64,000 nucleotides of DNA. It comes from Ochotona curzoniae. Lineage: Eukaryota > Chordata > Mammalia > Lagomorpha > Ochotonidae. The position numbers and the translations under genes are program-made. Position 1 is the stretch's first letter; each line of letters opens with the position of its first letter. Shown here one piece after another: positions 40,553 to 53,047 of this stretch. The stretch is from the NCBI RefSeq assembly GCF_017591425.1, contig NW_024466307.1:9037001-9101000 (forward strand). The letters are read 5' to 3'. The notes beneath the pieces were generated by a model that worked only from the letters and a program-made list of their open reading frames with translations, searched no databases and was not told the DNA's origin.

Positions 40553-42340
40553 CATAGATGTTGATTATTTACTGTGTCAGTGAATCCTGTAACAGAGAAA
40601 ATAATACTGTGGTAAAACAAATAATCCTTCTAAAAATGATGTTACACTCTCCCCCAACATTCATGCATGTGTGCATGTATACATATACAAATCAGATTTT
40701 CCCAGGTGCATGTTCCCCTTGCACCTTACTATGCAACCCCCCAAAAAGGAATGCATTTTTAAGACAGAAGGTAATGAGTAAACTTTGTAGGTTCCTTGGA
40801 TGACATGGGAAACAAACTAGAAAGATATGAAACACATTAATATTAAGAGGATAACATGTCTATAGTATTTTCAAAAGGACAATGCTTGATTTTAAAAATT
40901 GATCTTTAACAAGAAAAAGAAGTATGGGCAATTAGGAAGTAATGAAGACCCTGTCAATAGAGCTATGTTGATAATAGCAGGTAAGGGAATCCTTGAGAAA
41001 ATCTAATATATAAAAATCGGGAGGTCTGTAATATGCATTACTAAGTCCCAGTGGGATTAACTAATGATTTTATGAGCTCACCAGCAGTTATTTTTAGAAA
41101 GTGATAAAGAATCAGAAAGATCAGCGTGCTGAAAAATAATGTGCCTTTGAAAAAGAAATAAAATCTAGCCTCTAAAATTCACTTAAAAATGAATTCTAGA
41201 GCTTCCAAGGAGAACATCATTTAAAACTAACACACAAACTTACCAATATTTGAAGAGAGAAGGCTCCTAATGGGGACCCCTGCAAGGCAGAAGGGGTTAA
41301 CTCTGGCTTACCCGGCTGCAGGCCCTGTGAAGCTAGAACTGTCTTGACACTCTGAAGGAAGGGACATCAAGTTTGACCACAAAGGAGGGGTAGGCATAGA
41401 AGCAGTGGTAGAAACCTGTGGGTCATCTGCAATTTTGGGGACAGCCTGTGTTTTCTGCTTTGCATCTGTTGTTGTTGTTGCAGTTGTGGGTCTCTCATCT
41501 GTGATGGGGTGAGGGAATGGGGAATACAGGACCCTCTTGGCACTCAGGACATGGCCATGGGAAGTAAATTCATTCTTGAGTGCAAGTACCCAGGCTGAAG
41601 TAGCTGGAGGGCTCTGACACTGAACCTCGGAAGATTCTGGCAATCAGCCTTCTTCCAAGCAGTGAAAACGAGATGCAATTTGACTGTTTCTACTCACTTC
41701 TACTGAACCCAGACAGCAGGAGTACAAGCATTATTCTTCAGTTTTAATTCATGTCTTGTCTCAAATACTATTTTAACTGTTGACACCAATGGCACATCTA
41801 TTGTCTCACACAGATAATGCCTTGCCTCCAATGGCACACTGCTTCCCTTTAAGACTGGAACCCAACTGACTTCCACCTAGCCCTGACCTGGCTAGCGTGG
41901 CTATCTGGAGAGTGAATCGGCAGAGCACATCGTGTTGTATTGAAGAAAGCAATTCTTTTTTAAAAATTCTGACCTGGAACGATTATACAGAGACTTCATG
42001 TTTAAGAAACGACCTACTGACTGGCTATCTGAAGTTGGAAGGATTGGCTTTGGAGATGTTTGTTCTAACTCACAGCTTGTCAAGATTGCTGCCCATCCTC
42101 AGCTAAGAGCAGATTCTCACTCTCGCACGAAAGACCTTGAACGCATTACTTTAGCAGAAACTAATGATTGGTATATAAACAAAAAATACTTGAGTTTTTT
42201 TTTCAGAAGTGTGTGCTAATCCACAACATTAATATTTCCTTTCTGGGTTATGTTAACTGCTTGCAAATTCTATCAATGAGGCATGAATCATCTTTTTCTA
42301 CTATCCAACTTCTGTGTTCTGTGCTCCTCTTTAAAAACGT

Positions 42341-42701
42341 GTGGCCAATAGCTGGTGCAGTGGCATGGCAAACTAACCCTGTGCCTGTTGTGCTAGCATT
42401 CCGTATGGGCATCAGTTTGAGTACCAGCTTCTACACATCTGATACAGCTCCCAGCCAGTGGCCTGGGAAAATGGAGGAAGACGGCCCGAGTCCTTGGGTC
42501 CCTGCACCTACACGGGAGTTTCAGAAGCAACTCCTGGCTTCCAGTTTTGGACCAGCCCAGCTCTGGGCATTGGAACCATTTGGAAACTGAGCCAGTGGAT
42601 GAAAGATATCTTTCTTTTTCCTCCTTTCTTCCCTCCATCCCTCCTTCTCTCCCCAGCTCCCACCTCCTTCCAAATAAGTAGATAAATAGTTCTTTAAAAA
42701 C
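42341..42701 (+). mobile_element. CSINE, diverged
   Basis: Head GGCCAATAGCTGGTGCAGTGG, CCGTATGGGC, CTCCTGGCTTCCAGTTTTGG and an AAATAAGTAGATAAATA tail. A T/C-rich expansion lies before the tail. Confidence 0.75.
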
Positions 42702-42805
42702 AAGTACATGACAATAATATACAATGAAGAAGAGCTAATATATACAATGAAGTGTAACTACTATCTTTTCAAATTTTGTAACAAATGTAAAATGTACTTC
42801 ATTAC

Positions 42806-42965
42806 AGTGTCTCATGTGGGAGACCCGAAAAGAAGTTCCTGGAGTCCAGCTTAGCATCAGCTCTGGATGCTGTGACCAACTGTGGAGTGAACCAGTGGAT
42901 GGAAGTCCTTCTATCTCTATCTTTCCTTCTCTCTCTTTAAACTCTGCTTCACGGTAAAAATATAT
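42806..42965 (+). mobile_element. CSINE, 5'-truncated
   Basis: Only the right half is recognisable: CATGTGGGAGACCCG through the C/T-rich stretch and AT tail. Confidence 0.7.
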
Positions 42966-42994
42966 ATGCTGAAAAGATACTTGCATTTTATAAT

Positions 42995-43240
42995 GGAGTA
43001 CCAGGGTTCAAGTCCCAATTAGCTTTCTGCTAACGTACAACCTGGTGGAAGCAGTGATGACCCAAGTAACTGGATCCCTGCCAGCTCTCTGGGAGATTCG
43101 GCTGGAGTTCCTGTCTCCTAGCTTCAGCTTGGCCCAAACCCAGGCTGGTTTTTAGAGATTTTGGGAAATGACCAGTAGATGGGAGCTTTCCCCATATCTT
43201 TGTCTCACTCTCTCTAAAATAAATAGGTTAATTAAAAAAT
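42995..43240 (+). mobile_element. CSINE, diverged partial copy
   Basis: It starts at a box-B-like GGTTCAAGTCCC and continues through a degenerate core to AAAATAAATAGG. The head is missing. Confidence 0.65.
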
Positions 43241-43304
43241 AATTATTAGGAGAGATTTCTAAAACTTTAGGGAGTATTTTTCATTTGAATTTAAAATTTG
43301 TACC

Positions 43305-43526
43305 TTTTAAAAAAGATTTGCTTATTCAAAAGAGGGAAGGAGGAATGGAGGGAGAGAGGGAGATGGAGGGAGCGAGGGAGAGAGAGAGAGAATCTTCCAT
43401 TCAAATGGCTACAATGTGTGAAACTAGAGCCAGTCTGGAGCCAAGAGCCAGAAGCTTCTGGGACTCCCACATGGACGCAGGGGCTGGCACTGCAGGTACC
43501 CAGTAGGCCACAGCATTGAGCCCCTT
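43305..43526 (-). mobile_element. CSINE, inverted partial copy
   Basis: Left end AAAAAAGATTTGCTTATTC is the complement of the tail. It includes a GGGA/GA-rich expansion and ends near GGGGCTCAATGCTGTGGCC (- strand). Confidence 0.75.
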
Positions 43527-43539
43527 AAATTTGTGTTTT

Positions 43540-43770
43540 GTGCCTGCAAGGCAGGTAAAAGAGAGTGTTTCCATCTGCTGATTTGCTCCTCAAATGCCGA
43601 CAATCAGGACTGGGCCAGGTCCGAAGCTGGAAGGCAGGATTCAATCCAGGTGCCTTCCTGCACTCACAGGAAGCTGAAGTCGAGAGCAAAAACCGGGTGC
43701 CCAGCCGGGTACTGTAATGTCACACACTGGCATTGCAATTGCTTCAGAAATGCCTACCTGCACGGGATTA
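43540..43770 (-). mobile_element. Degenerate CSINE-like sequence, inverted
   Basis: Contains the complement of the SINE core in scrambled, diverged form (CATCTGCTGATTTGCTCC, GCAGGATTCAATCCAGGTGC). Low-identity call. Confidence 0.5.
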
Positions 43771-43914
43771 CTACTTTCATGAAATTTTTAAGGCTGTAAA
43801 TACCATGCCCTTTAGTACATAACAAGTAAATCCTCTTCCATGATCAGAGCATAATCAACATATTCAGAATATTTTATGTCTTCCAACTCTTGGTTTACTT
43901 CTTAAATGCTCACA

Positions 43915-44150
43915 ATAGCCTTGGACGGATCCAGCCGACACCAGGTGCCTGGAACTCCACCTGGGTCATCATCCCCTATGGGCAGCAGAGACTCAGCCTT
44001 GGGCAATTACAGCTGCTTGCTGGACTCTCGATTAGTAGGAAGCTGAGACTGGAAAAGAGCTGAGAGTCCAACGCAGGCACTCTCCTAGGAGCTGTAGGCA
44101 TCCTAAGTGGCAGTTCAACACCTGCACCCAATGCCCATACCTGCTCGCGG
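43915..44150 (-). mobile_element. Degenerate CSINE-like sequence, inverted
   Basis: Shows the complement of SINE parts (TTAGTAGGAAGCTGAGACTG, GTCCAACGCAGGCACTC, GGCAGTTCAACACCTGCACC) without a clear tail. Probably an old copy of a related C-repeat subfamily. Confidence 0.5.
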
Positions 44151-44258
44151 CACTTTATACCCCCCTCCACAGAGCCTACTGTGAGGGCACATATTGTAAA
44201 CTGATAATCTTGAATAATTATTTGCTTTCACTTGTATCTATTTCTGTGGGACTTTCTT

Positions 44259-44575
44259 AAGACTTATTAATTTTTATTGCAAAGTCAAATATACAGGGAC
44301 GAGGAGAGACAGAGAGGAAGATCTTCCGTCGAAGATTCACTCCCCAAGTGATTGCAATGGCCAGAGCTGAGCCCATCTGAAGATAGGAGCTTCCTCCGGG
44401 TCTCCCACATGGGTGCAGGGTCCCAAAGCCTTGGGCCGTCCTTGACTGCTTTCCCAGGCCACAAGCAGGGAGCTGGATGGGAAGTGGGGGCTGCGGGGAT
44501 TAGAACCGGCACCCATGCGGGATCCCTGTGCGTTCAAGGCGAGGACTTTAGCCACTAGGCCACGGCATCAGGCCC
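44259..44575 (-). mobile_element. CSINE, inverted, full length
   Basis: Nearly complete reverse copy ending GGCCTGATGCCGTGGCC (- strand head) with box B GGTTCTAATCC. An imperfect duplication GGGACTTTC / GGAACTTTC flanks it (near 44249 and 44580). Confidence 0.85.
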
Positions 44576-44679
44576 TCCATGGAACTTTCAAAGCCAGTTT
44601 TATTTGGTATCTTCCATGAGATGCCTTTGATTTCAATCTGAAACTTTAGAGGGACAACACTAATTTCTTTCTTTCTTTT

Positions 44680-44974
44680 TATAAAATTTATTTTATTTGA
44701 AAGTCAGATATACAGAGAGGAGGAGAGACAGAGAAGAAGATCTTTCCTACATTGACTCACTCCCCAAGAGACCTTAACAGCTGGAGCTGAGCCCATCTGA
44801 AGCCAGGAGCTTCTTCTGGGTCTCCCACACAGGTGCAGCGTCCCAAGACCTTGGGCTGTCCTTGACTGCTTTCCCAGGCCACAGGCAGGGAGCTGGATGG
44901 GAAGTAGGGCTGCCGGGATTAGAACTGGCACCCATATGGGATCCAGGCGCATGCAAAGTGAGGACTTTAACCTT
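44680..44974 (-). mobile_element. CSINE, inverted, head-truncated
   Basis: Reverse copy of the same subtype as the one 100 bases to the left. The match stops within the tRNA-like head around 44974. Confidence 0.8.
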
Positions 44975-46750
44975 TATGATATTTTTAGTAAGCCATTTTA
45001 GAAGAAACCCACATCAGAATGTGTTTAAAGTATGCCTAGTTAAGTTTGCATATCTATCACTGGATAGCTAAATTAAATAGCCATCCTTTGACCCTATTTC
45101 ACATACAAATAAGCATACATCCCAGGAAAGAAGGAAATTTGCTGCTTATCCAATATATGTGTTTCTGCCATTTTGCCGTTAGCCCCTGGAGGGTTAACTG
45201 CAGTCAAATTAAAATCAGTCAAAATTTTCCATCTGCTAAAAGAGACTTGATGGAGAGGAGATTGAAATCAGTGACTAAAGTGAAGTTTCCAAAATATTTG
45301 ATGCTTATATTTAACTATGATAATTTTCTTTCATACCCATTAGAAAAATGTCGAATTAACTGTATACATTGATGCTGAGAACTGGAAAAAAGTATACACA
45401 GCTGAGCTGAGGAACTTTAAATTTAAAATCTATTTCTGGGCTATTCTGTCAATGTGCCTGAGATTCTGGATAAGCCATTTAACTTTGATTTGTCCTCATT
45501 TGTCTATTTCTAGAGCCAGAAAGAATTTTGTTTACCATACAGATAGAATAGACTGCTAAGAGGATCTGCAGTTAACCTCTGGGAGTTGTAATATGAAATG
45601 TAACATGGAAGCAAAAGTACATCATATTAAAAAGAGTGACCATGAACGAACCACCTGTAGGAGAACCAGGAGGGGACTTTGCTGTTCTACCTATGTTAGC
45701 TAGAGAAAGAAGCAGACAGCACAGGTTAAGTGCAAGGGAAAAAAAATTGAAATTGCAAAAAATCGTACCACTGAGAAATAACTTGGAATATATTCCTTCA
45801 GATGTTATTTTTCTACACATAAACACTTACTCATTGTGTTTATAAAGATTATATTTTCATAAAGTTTTTTTTTTTTTAAAGAGAGCTCTTGTTGTGCTAG
45901 GCAGTTAACTCTCCTCTTTGTGACAGTGATAAACCGGGACAAATTATGAAAACGCAGTGACGGGATGGCACGGGCGAGCTCCCCACGCAGGCCAACCGGA
46001 GGGGCTTACGCCGTTCTGTCGGGCTGGTCCTTCACCCACACAGCACTTGCCTTTCTGTATGTTCAGGGTGGTGAGAACCCAAACAGAAGGCTGTCAGTTT
46101 TTTGGCCTGAGATGGAGTTTTGGGATGCCGGAACAGCTGGAAACTCAAAGGGAAATTCCTTACAGATAGAAGCCAACCGCAGAAGGGGAGTAATTCCAAG
46201 TCTGTGAATAAATCCCTCTCTGCCTTTTTTTTTTTTTTCCTTTGGCTGGATTTTCAACTCTGACTGTCTGGAGAGGACTCCAAGGAGCTGCAAAAATGAA
46301 GAACCAGAGCAGAGATTTTCAGCCTTTGTCCACAGCAGGAGAGGTAGTTTAGACTTCAGGCTTGATAAATTCCTCAGGCTTTCCATGCAAACACAGAAGG
46401 GACATATCTCTAGTGGCAGAGATGATGTTCTGGGCCCACGGGTTTGCTCCATAATTATGAGCAGTAACCAAATATTACCACAATAAAGTGTTAAGCCAAG
46501 CCGGAACACTTTCAGGTTGTCAACTCATGGTTTAAATTCCCACCACAACCAAGATCAACATCCTTCGGGAGAGTAGGACAGAACTCAGAGACTGAATAAC
46601 TTCTTTTCTACAACGTCCAACACAAACGAAAATTTAGCCAATACAGAAACAGGAAAATTTAATCCACGGCCATGAAGGGGGAAAAGATAATAGAAACAGA
46701 CTTAAAATGATCCAGATATTGAAATGAGCAAATGAGGATTTTATCTTTTT

Positions 46751-47475
46751 TTATAGATCTATTTATTTATTTATGGAAAGTCAGATGTACAGAGATGACA
46801 GACAGACAGAAAGATTTTCCATCCACTGATTCACTCCCCAAGTGGCTGCAATGGCCGGAGCTGAACCGATCTGCAGCCAGGAGCCAGGAGCTTCTTCTAG
46901 GTCCCCCCGCCACATGCAGGGTTGTGGGAGATCACCCCTGGATGTCTGCCCACTCCGCCTATGGGGAAGGTCATACGGACATGGAGCACTCTGTACCCCG
47001 GGGGAGCCCCCTGACAACGGTCTTGGCACATCGAGACCTCGACCTGACCTGCTCACTGGCCATACAGGTGAAAGCAGTGGGTTGTACCCTGGTTTTCCTT
47101 CTCTGTCCTTGGACAAGCTGTGCTGGGACTTTATTGGTAAGCAGCTCTGAGAAGTTGGTATGGTCCCACATTGCCTGCTAGCCATAAATGGTATATGTGA
47201 ATTGCAGCAGGATTGGATGTTTCAGAGAGATAGAGCTGCCTTCTAGCCAATTACAGTGCTGTTATTGGGTGGCCAGATGGTTGGGAGACACAAGATTGTG
47301 CTTGGTTTGCAATAAATGGACATGCTTGACCAGAGTGTACCCGGTGGCTCTTGGGAAGAACACTGTCACGTTACCCCCTTGGGGGCCGTGGGCACCTGCT
47401 GGCCAGAACCCCCGGGGTAGAGCCCGAACGCTTCGGGCCATCCTCCACTGCTTTCCTAGGCCACAAGCAGGGAAA
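46751..47475 (-). mobile_element. CSINE, inverted, interrupted by an LTR insertion
   Basis: The left portion (46751-46922) carries the tail and core. The SINE match resumes at 47418 (CTTCGGGCCATCCTCCACTG, then CCACAAGCAGGG) exactly where the consensus should continue. It ends near 47475 without its head. The intervening 495 bases are foreign (next entry). Confidence 0.8.
46923..47417 (+). mobile_element. Putative endogenous-retrovirus solo LTR
   Basis: A 495-base non-SINE block inserted inside a CSINE. It starts with TGTGGGAG and contains an AATAAA at 47311-47316 followed by GT-rich sequence, as in an LTR R region. It has no coding frame of note. The flanking six bases, CAGGGT and TAGAGC, may be a decayed target duplication (three transitions). 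The usual CA end is not evident. No gag, pol or env sequence is present. Length and signal layout suggest a solo LTR, perhaps class II, of unknown family. Confidence 0.55.
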
Positions 47476-47666
47476 AAATTTTTTGTTAAGTTTTGTAACA
47501 ATACAACTGATTTTTTTAGTGCAAAAATTACAACAACGTATTTTTCATGTATATGGTGTAACATATAGGGGAACAATAATATAAATAAAAGAATAAATGA
47601 ACTATGATAAGGATGTATAAACTAACTTTGACTCTCAATAGCAGTCATAAAAAAAATAATACAAAA

Positions 47667-47829
47667 GTGCCTAGCATAATGGCCTAGTGGCTAAATCCTC
47701 ACCTTGCATGTGCAGGAATCTCATGTGGGTGCCAGTTCATGCCCTCGCTGCTACACTTCCCATCCAGCTCCCTGCTTGTGGCCTGGGAAGGCAATAGAGG
47801 AGGATGGCCCAAAGCCTTGGGACCCTGAA
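47667..47829 (+). mobile_element. CSINE, 3'-truncated
   Basis: Head to middle of the SINE (GCCTAGCATAATGGCCTAGTG ... CCAAAGCCTTGGGACCCTG), ending abruptly at the point where CACCCATGTGGGAGACC should follow. 3' truncation is unusual for a retroposed SINE and suggests a later deletion. Confidence 0.8.
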
Positions 47830-47959
47830 AAAGACATCTTTTAATATTTCAATTAAAACAGAGGTTGAAAGGTCAGGTGAGTACTGGAAGGAAATTTAAA
47901 AGCTCTGGGGGAGTTAGAGTGATGCTCTAGAATTTATTAGGATGCTGACTTTAGTGGGT

Positions 47960-48387
47960 TGCTATGGCTTGAATGTGTTCCCCAAAAAGTATGTGGTGGA
48001 AACTTAGTGTTAGGAGGAATGGCCTTGTGAAGTATCTAGATTATGAAGACTCTACTCTCATGAATGGAACAGTGTTGATCCTGGCAGGAGTTGAAGCCTT
48101 CTGTCTTGCCCACTCTCTTCCCTTTCATCATGGGACGAGACAGCAAAAAGGAATCATAGCAGTTGATGTGATGTCCAACATTCATAGGTTGAACATTCAG
48201 GGCACTTGTGGACCTGTCAGTGAAAAAGAGTATAAGAGTGCTTTATCACTGAAGGATTGGCAAAGTTTCCAGAGAATGTCGAAAATTATAGTCCCGAAAG
48301 GACAGTCCAGTAAAAATTCATCAACCCTTTTTATTGTATAGACTACTATTATGAGTCATTTCATCCCAAGGCAGCAGAACTAATGGG
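47960..48387 (+). mobile_element. MaLR-like LTR (MST/MLT1 type), diverged
   Basis: Starts TGCTATGGCTTGAATGTGTT, the well-known 5' end of mammalian-apparent LTR retrotransposon LTRs. It continues with CTCATGAATGGA and CATCATGGGACGAGACAGCA, which match MaLR phrases, and ends near GGCAGCAGAACTAATGGG. The central part does not match what I remember and may be rearranged. Confidence 0.55.
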
Positions 48388-49177
48388 TTTGTAATAATAA
48401 TTTAAACTCAAAGACATTTTAAGAAGATATATGACAATGAAGTAACAGGTAACAGACAATGCAGTTAATGTTTTCTAAGTGTATAGTATTTTTTCAATTT
48501 TGAGTTGATGCAATAAATACTTAAGGCCCAAATATAGTCTCATACTAAACTGCTCTCATCCAAGTTTTCGATAATTCTTAATGGGAGGATCCTACCACGG
48601 TAGGGTCAAGTTAATTAATCTGGTTTTACAATAGGAAATAGGAAGAAATAGTTCATGGGCCTTGTCTCCAAGTTAAAATGCATATATCACTACAAAAAAT
48701 AGGGCTTTAATCGAAATGTTAATAATGATGTTTTTTTGGTAATATAAAATAAATTTAACCATCCATTAAAAGAAGAAATGATCTGGAATTCCGTAATTCC
48801 TGCTGCTAAGCCTGTTACTCAGTAACCCAATCATCTGGGTGAATGATCATATTTTTATGATTGCTAAAAGCTTCTGAAGCTACATGAAACATAATTTTTT
48901 AAACTATATATTTATTTTAAAAGTGAGTTCAATACCACTTTCTGGATTTTGTATTAATAGCTTCTGTATTAAAAAAAAAAAGCTATTTTTTTTATTCCAT
49001 AGACATAATTTTTAGGGATTCATGCACTGTTCACATTTATTTTTGAAAAGTATAATGAAAGGAAGAAATACGGCACTGTTTACTATTTTGATGTTTAAAC
49101 ATATCTCTTCATTTCAGCAGATTTTTTAAAAGGAACAAATATCTAGTGGCTAAAAAAAAAAAAGAAAAGAAAAACAA

Positions 49178-49412
49178 AACAGAGGGCCCCATGCCACCTT
49201 GGAGTGTTCTAGCTCTGGCTCCCGATGCTAAGAGGCAGCAGCTTTGACTCCAGCAACTGGTTTCCTGCCACCGAGGCATATGCGCAAGGTGAGGGTTCTT
49301 GGTTCCCGGGGCTGGCAGCAGCTCAGTGCTGCTGCAGGCATTTGGGGTGTGAACCAGAGCACCGAACCCTTCTCTCTCATTCTCTCTCTGCCTCTCAAAA
49401 TAAAAGAGGAAA
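49178..49412 (+). mobile_element. Degenerate SINE-like sequence
   Basis: A C/T-rich end with CTCTCTCTGCCTCTCAAAATA and GGCATTTGGGGTGTGAACCA resembles the CSINE 3' third. The 5' part is poorly matched. Confidence 0.5.
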
Positions 49413-51179
49413 ATTAACAAACACAAATGCACACTCTACATACCACTGTGTCCCCAAATATAAGCTAACACTACCCACAAAAGTATATGGCAGAGTTCTG
49501 AAATTTGTTGGGATGTAGATTTAGGCCCTTGTTTAAATATAACAAGACAAAACAAAACGAAACAAACAAGAAAACTTAAACCAACCCTTACTTTACAGGA
49601 ACTTCCGTGTTTCAATCAGGGGTTCCCAGGGCTACGTGCTTGGCGGCTGAAGGCTCTAAAGGCCAGGCGCCAGCTACGCCCCCTTGGTGTTTGCATGTTT
49701 TTCCCTTTGCAGGCATCATGCTCAGTACGTGTGAACTACAGGTATGGAAAACGAGTGTGTGCAGAAAGCGCGACTTCCATATGTCAGGGAGAGGACTGGG
49801 AATTGTACACAGGAGTAAGTTAACACTCTCCACTCTGCAGATCTGAGATAAGATGGATGGAATAGCAATGCCGTGGAGACTGTGGCCTCTCTTACAGCAC
49901 AGCTAGTATCTAGCAATCTGCATCCTTCTGCATTCGTTAGAGATGTGCCGCTATTCTCTGAAGCACTGTACAGGAAGTGGGAAATCGGATACAGTTACTG
50001 TTGGCGTCACCGGTGCGTCAGGCCACCATCCAACATTAGTAAAGAAGCCAGATGAGACCTTCCCCCTTTTGCTTTAGAGGTATTTCATCTTTCACTGACA
50101 TATCCTGCATTTTGTCAGCACATTATAAAAAAACGGTTTTGATGATTAAGCTCCCCGAAATAAGAGATGTTCAATTAAAAAAAAAAATCAGCAACTTGTG
50201 GTTTGAATACCATAAAACCTTTAAGAATACAGGTTGATAATCATAGAAGAGCTCAGGTCATGTTAAAATTTTCGGGAGTCACTGTATGTGGCAGACACTG
50301 CCAAGCAGCCAGTGCCGAAGGAAAAACACAGCGCGCATCTCATCCTTGACATTACAGCCGTGCTGCCCCTTGAAAGGATCCAAGACTCACCTACCTTATT
50401 GCCAACTGTACTGTATGGTAAGTGGCATAAAATAAAATTTGCACATGTTCTGAGAAATAATATTTAGACACATAAATTATCTATAATGTACTGTAATGTC
50501 CACAATGAAAATGACATTACATTACAAACCTCCCAATTTTACCTACAGACTGCTTTTCCTATTCAGCACACTGAACTGAGACTCTCCTGCTAAAAACAAC
50601 AGTCACTATGTCTGTTACGTAATTTGTGCTGTTTTCTTTAGGATAATGCTTTCTACTTGCGCTATACCTGGCAGTAAGTGATTGGCTATTATCTACATGA
50701 GAGGAGTACAAGGGATCCACCACTCTTTATTCTGCTATTAATGAGTTAGGCTTCTTAATGTTTCCAATGGAATACCAACTCCATTTTCACCCTGGATAGT
50801 ATCTCTCTCAGTTACAACTGATACAAGCTATCATTAAGACGCTCATGAGAGATCAGCACCTTCAGTTCTCTAATACTCAGTCCAATACTCCCCAAACTGG
50901 TTAAGACGATCATATTGACGAGATAATTGAAAGGCACACTTAAATGACCCACTTCTTAGATGTTTCCATCTTTGGACACACTAAAGCTAGAGTAAATTAT
51001 AATAAATTCAACAGGATCTCCTACGTGAGCCTTGAGTCATGATTCAATGTTATTATAGGCTTTTATTGATCAACATAAATGATATAGGGAATGTCAACTA
51101 CATTTTACATAATACTTTGGTAGACGATATGGGTTATGTTGTGTTAGTCCATGAATCTTGGGTACAAATCCATGTAACT

Positions 51180-51450
51180 TCATTTTATTTTTCTTTCAAC
51201 TAACATGTTTTTCAAAAAGCTGAGGAAATGGTGGTCACCAAAACAGATGTGCTCACTGCCTTCAGGGAGTTTATATTCTAATGGAGGAAACAGACATGCA
51301 ACAAACAATCTCACAAGAAACTGTAAATAAACAACATGTGATTTTTATTTGATACAGAGTGCCTAAACTTATATTTTCATGTGAGTTATGTATTTTAGTT
51401 TTTCAAGTGAAGAAGACATTGCCAGGCATCAGGAAGGCTTTGAGATGTAT
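51180..51450 (+). mobile_element. Ancient L2-like fragment
   Basis: Phrases such as CTGCCTTCAGGGAGTTTATA and GGAGGAAACAGACATGCAAC match the widespread ancient repeat phrase 'ctgccctcaaggagctta... gagacagacatgtaa'. Family assignment is uncertain. Confidence 0.4.
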
Positions 51451-53047
51451 TCTATGTTAATTTAATTATTACATCAAAGACTAGTGGCCAATGACCTTTG
51501 TCCCTAAACAGTCCATAATATTATAAAATCTCTACTTTAATGATAATGTTGCAGTTTGTCTTCTTTCCTGCAGGCTGGCCAAAGGAAGTTAGAAGGGATT
51601 AAGCTACGCAGCATAGAAAAAGTAACAATTATGTGTTTCTTAAACTTCTACTTCACAATTTCATTTGAAAATCAGGGAATTGTTCTGTATATTCACTGGT
51701 ATGTCAAAGCACAAAATTTTTACACAAGTTCCAAGTTAAGAATTCTTTCTTGAACTTGCAATGTTATATAAAATTGAGGACTTCAATTATCTTTAACCCC
51801 ATGACAGAAACAAGGGGCTGATTAAAATTCCATGAAGTACTACAGGATATGTTAAAAATATCAGCATTTCATAATCTTTTGAAACTCTTCAGTACTTTAA
51901 TGGTACTTCTAATAGTGCCTAACACTTGGGAGGATTCCACAGTTTGGCTCCTGTAAGGTGGTTTTTGACAGCAAATGTGCAGGAACCAGAATCCATACTG
52001 AAACTTGAATGTGAGCCATTTAGACTTCATGATGTTGCCCAAATGTGAAGTGGTTTCCATTGGCAATACCATAATATCTTCTCACTGAAGCAAGAAGCTG
52101 AGTTTGGAGGATGCTTAGCTACCAAAAGAAGCAGACATTATCTAAGACTTGATCAGACAGGAAAAAATTTGAAAAAGAATTTCTGGCATTCATTCAGTGG
52201 AAAATGAAGGAATGAAGAAGCCAAATAAAGTTAACAGCTCTAAAAGAAAGGGAGGAATTTGTGGTGCTCTAAAGCCTGCACCATCACCGCCATGCTCATT
52301 GATGCCAACACACACTGCGTGTTCACCATGTGCAAAAAGCACAATGGCACAGACTGTAGCTGTAATGGTGCTGAATGTCAAAGGCTCTCGTTTCGAACAA
52401 AAGGGTCTAACTCTTCTCCAAATATGTTCAAAGCCAATCCCTGCCACTCACTTATTTCCTTACTTCCCCAGCACCTAACTACTATTCTTTCAAAAACCAT
52501 TTCAACCTGCATCTCATTTCTCTGTAACTCCTTGTGGGGTTTTGATGATAGCAGATATCTGGTAAATATACATGGTTTGTGTGAATGGAGTACAAGGATT
52601 TTAACAACAAATTCAGAGACAGAGATGTCTTTCTTGCTAGCAAGAAATCTTAACCCTTTCATGATGTTTCTTTCTTGTACAGTGTCTAACATGGAATGGG
52701 TTTTCAAAAGAAGGTTGGATAATCAATATCATACAAACTCCAGAATAACATTATTGGCACACATTGTGCTTTAGATGCATCTTTACGCTGAGTTCACACA
52801 GGCTATACAAGTTATTACTGTTCTCTTTTAGAGAGACGCAGATAAAGTCTACAGAGATGATAGATACCTTGCTTAGTTACCCGGATGCTGACTCATGGAG
52901 GCTGGACTGTTGGACTGTGGTTCCTACTTTTTTTCACTACTCTATTGTACAGGTAAGTAGGATGAGCAATATTACAAGGGAGTTTATGCTAAATAATAAG
53001 GGCTAAATGACTCACATTAAAATTTGAGTAGAGGATTAAGTTCTTCC

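Noticed and set aside
46732..47181. 149- and 134-codon frames around 47 kb
   Set aside because: Both are composed of the inverted CSINE and the putative LTR. No retroviral protein domain is present.
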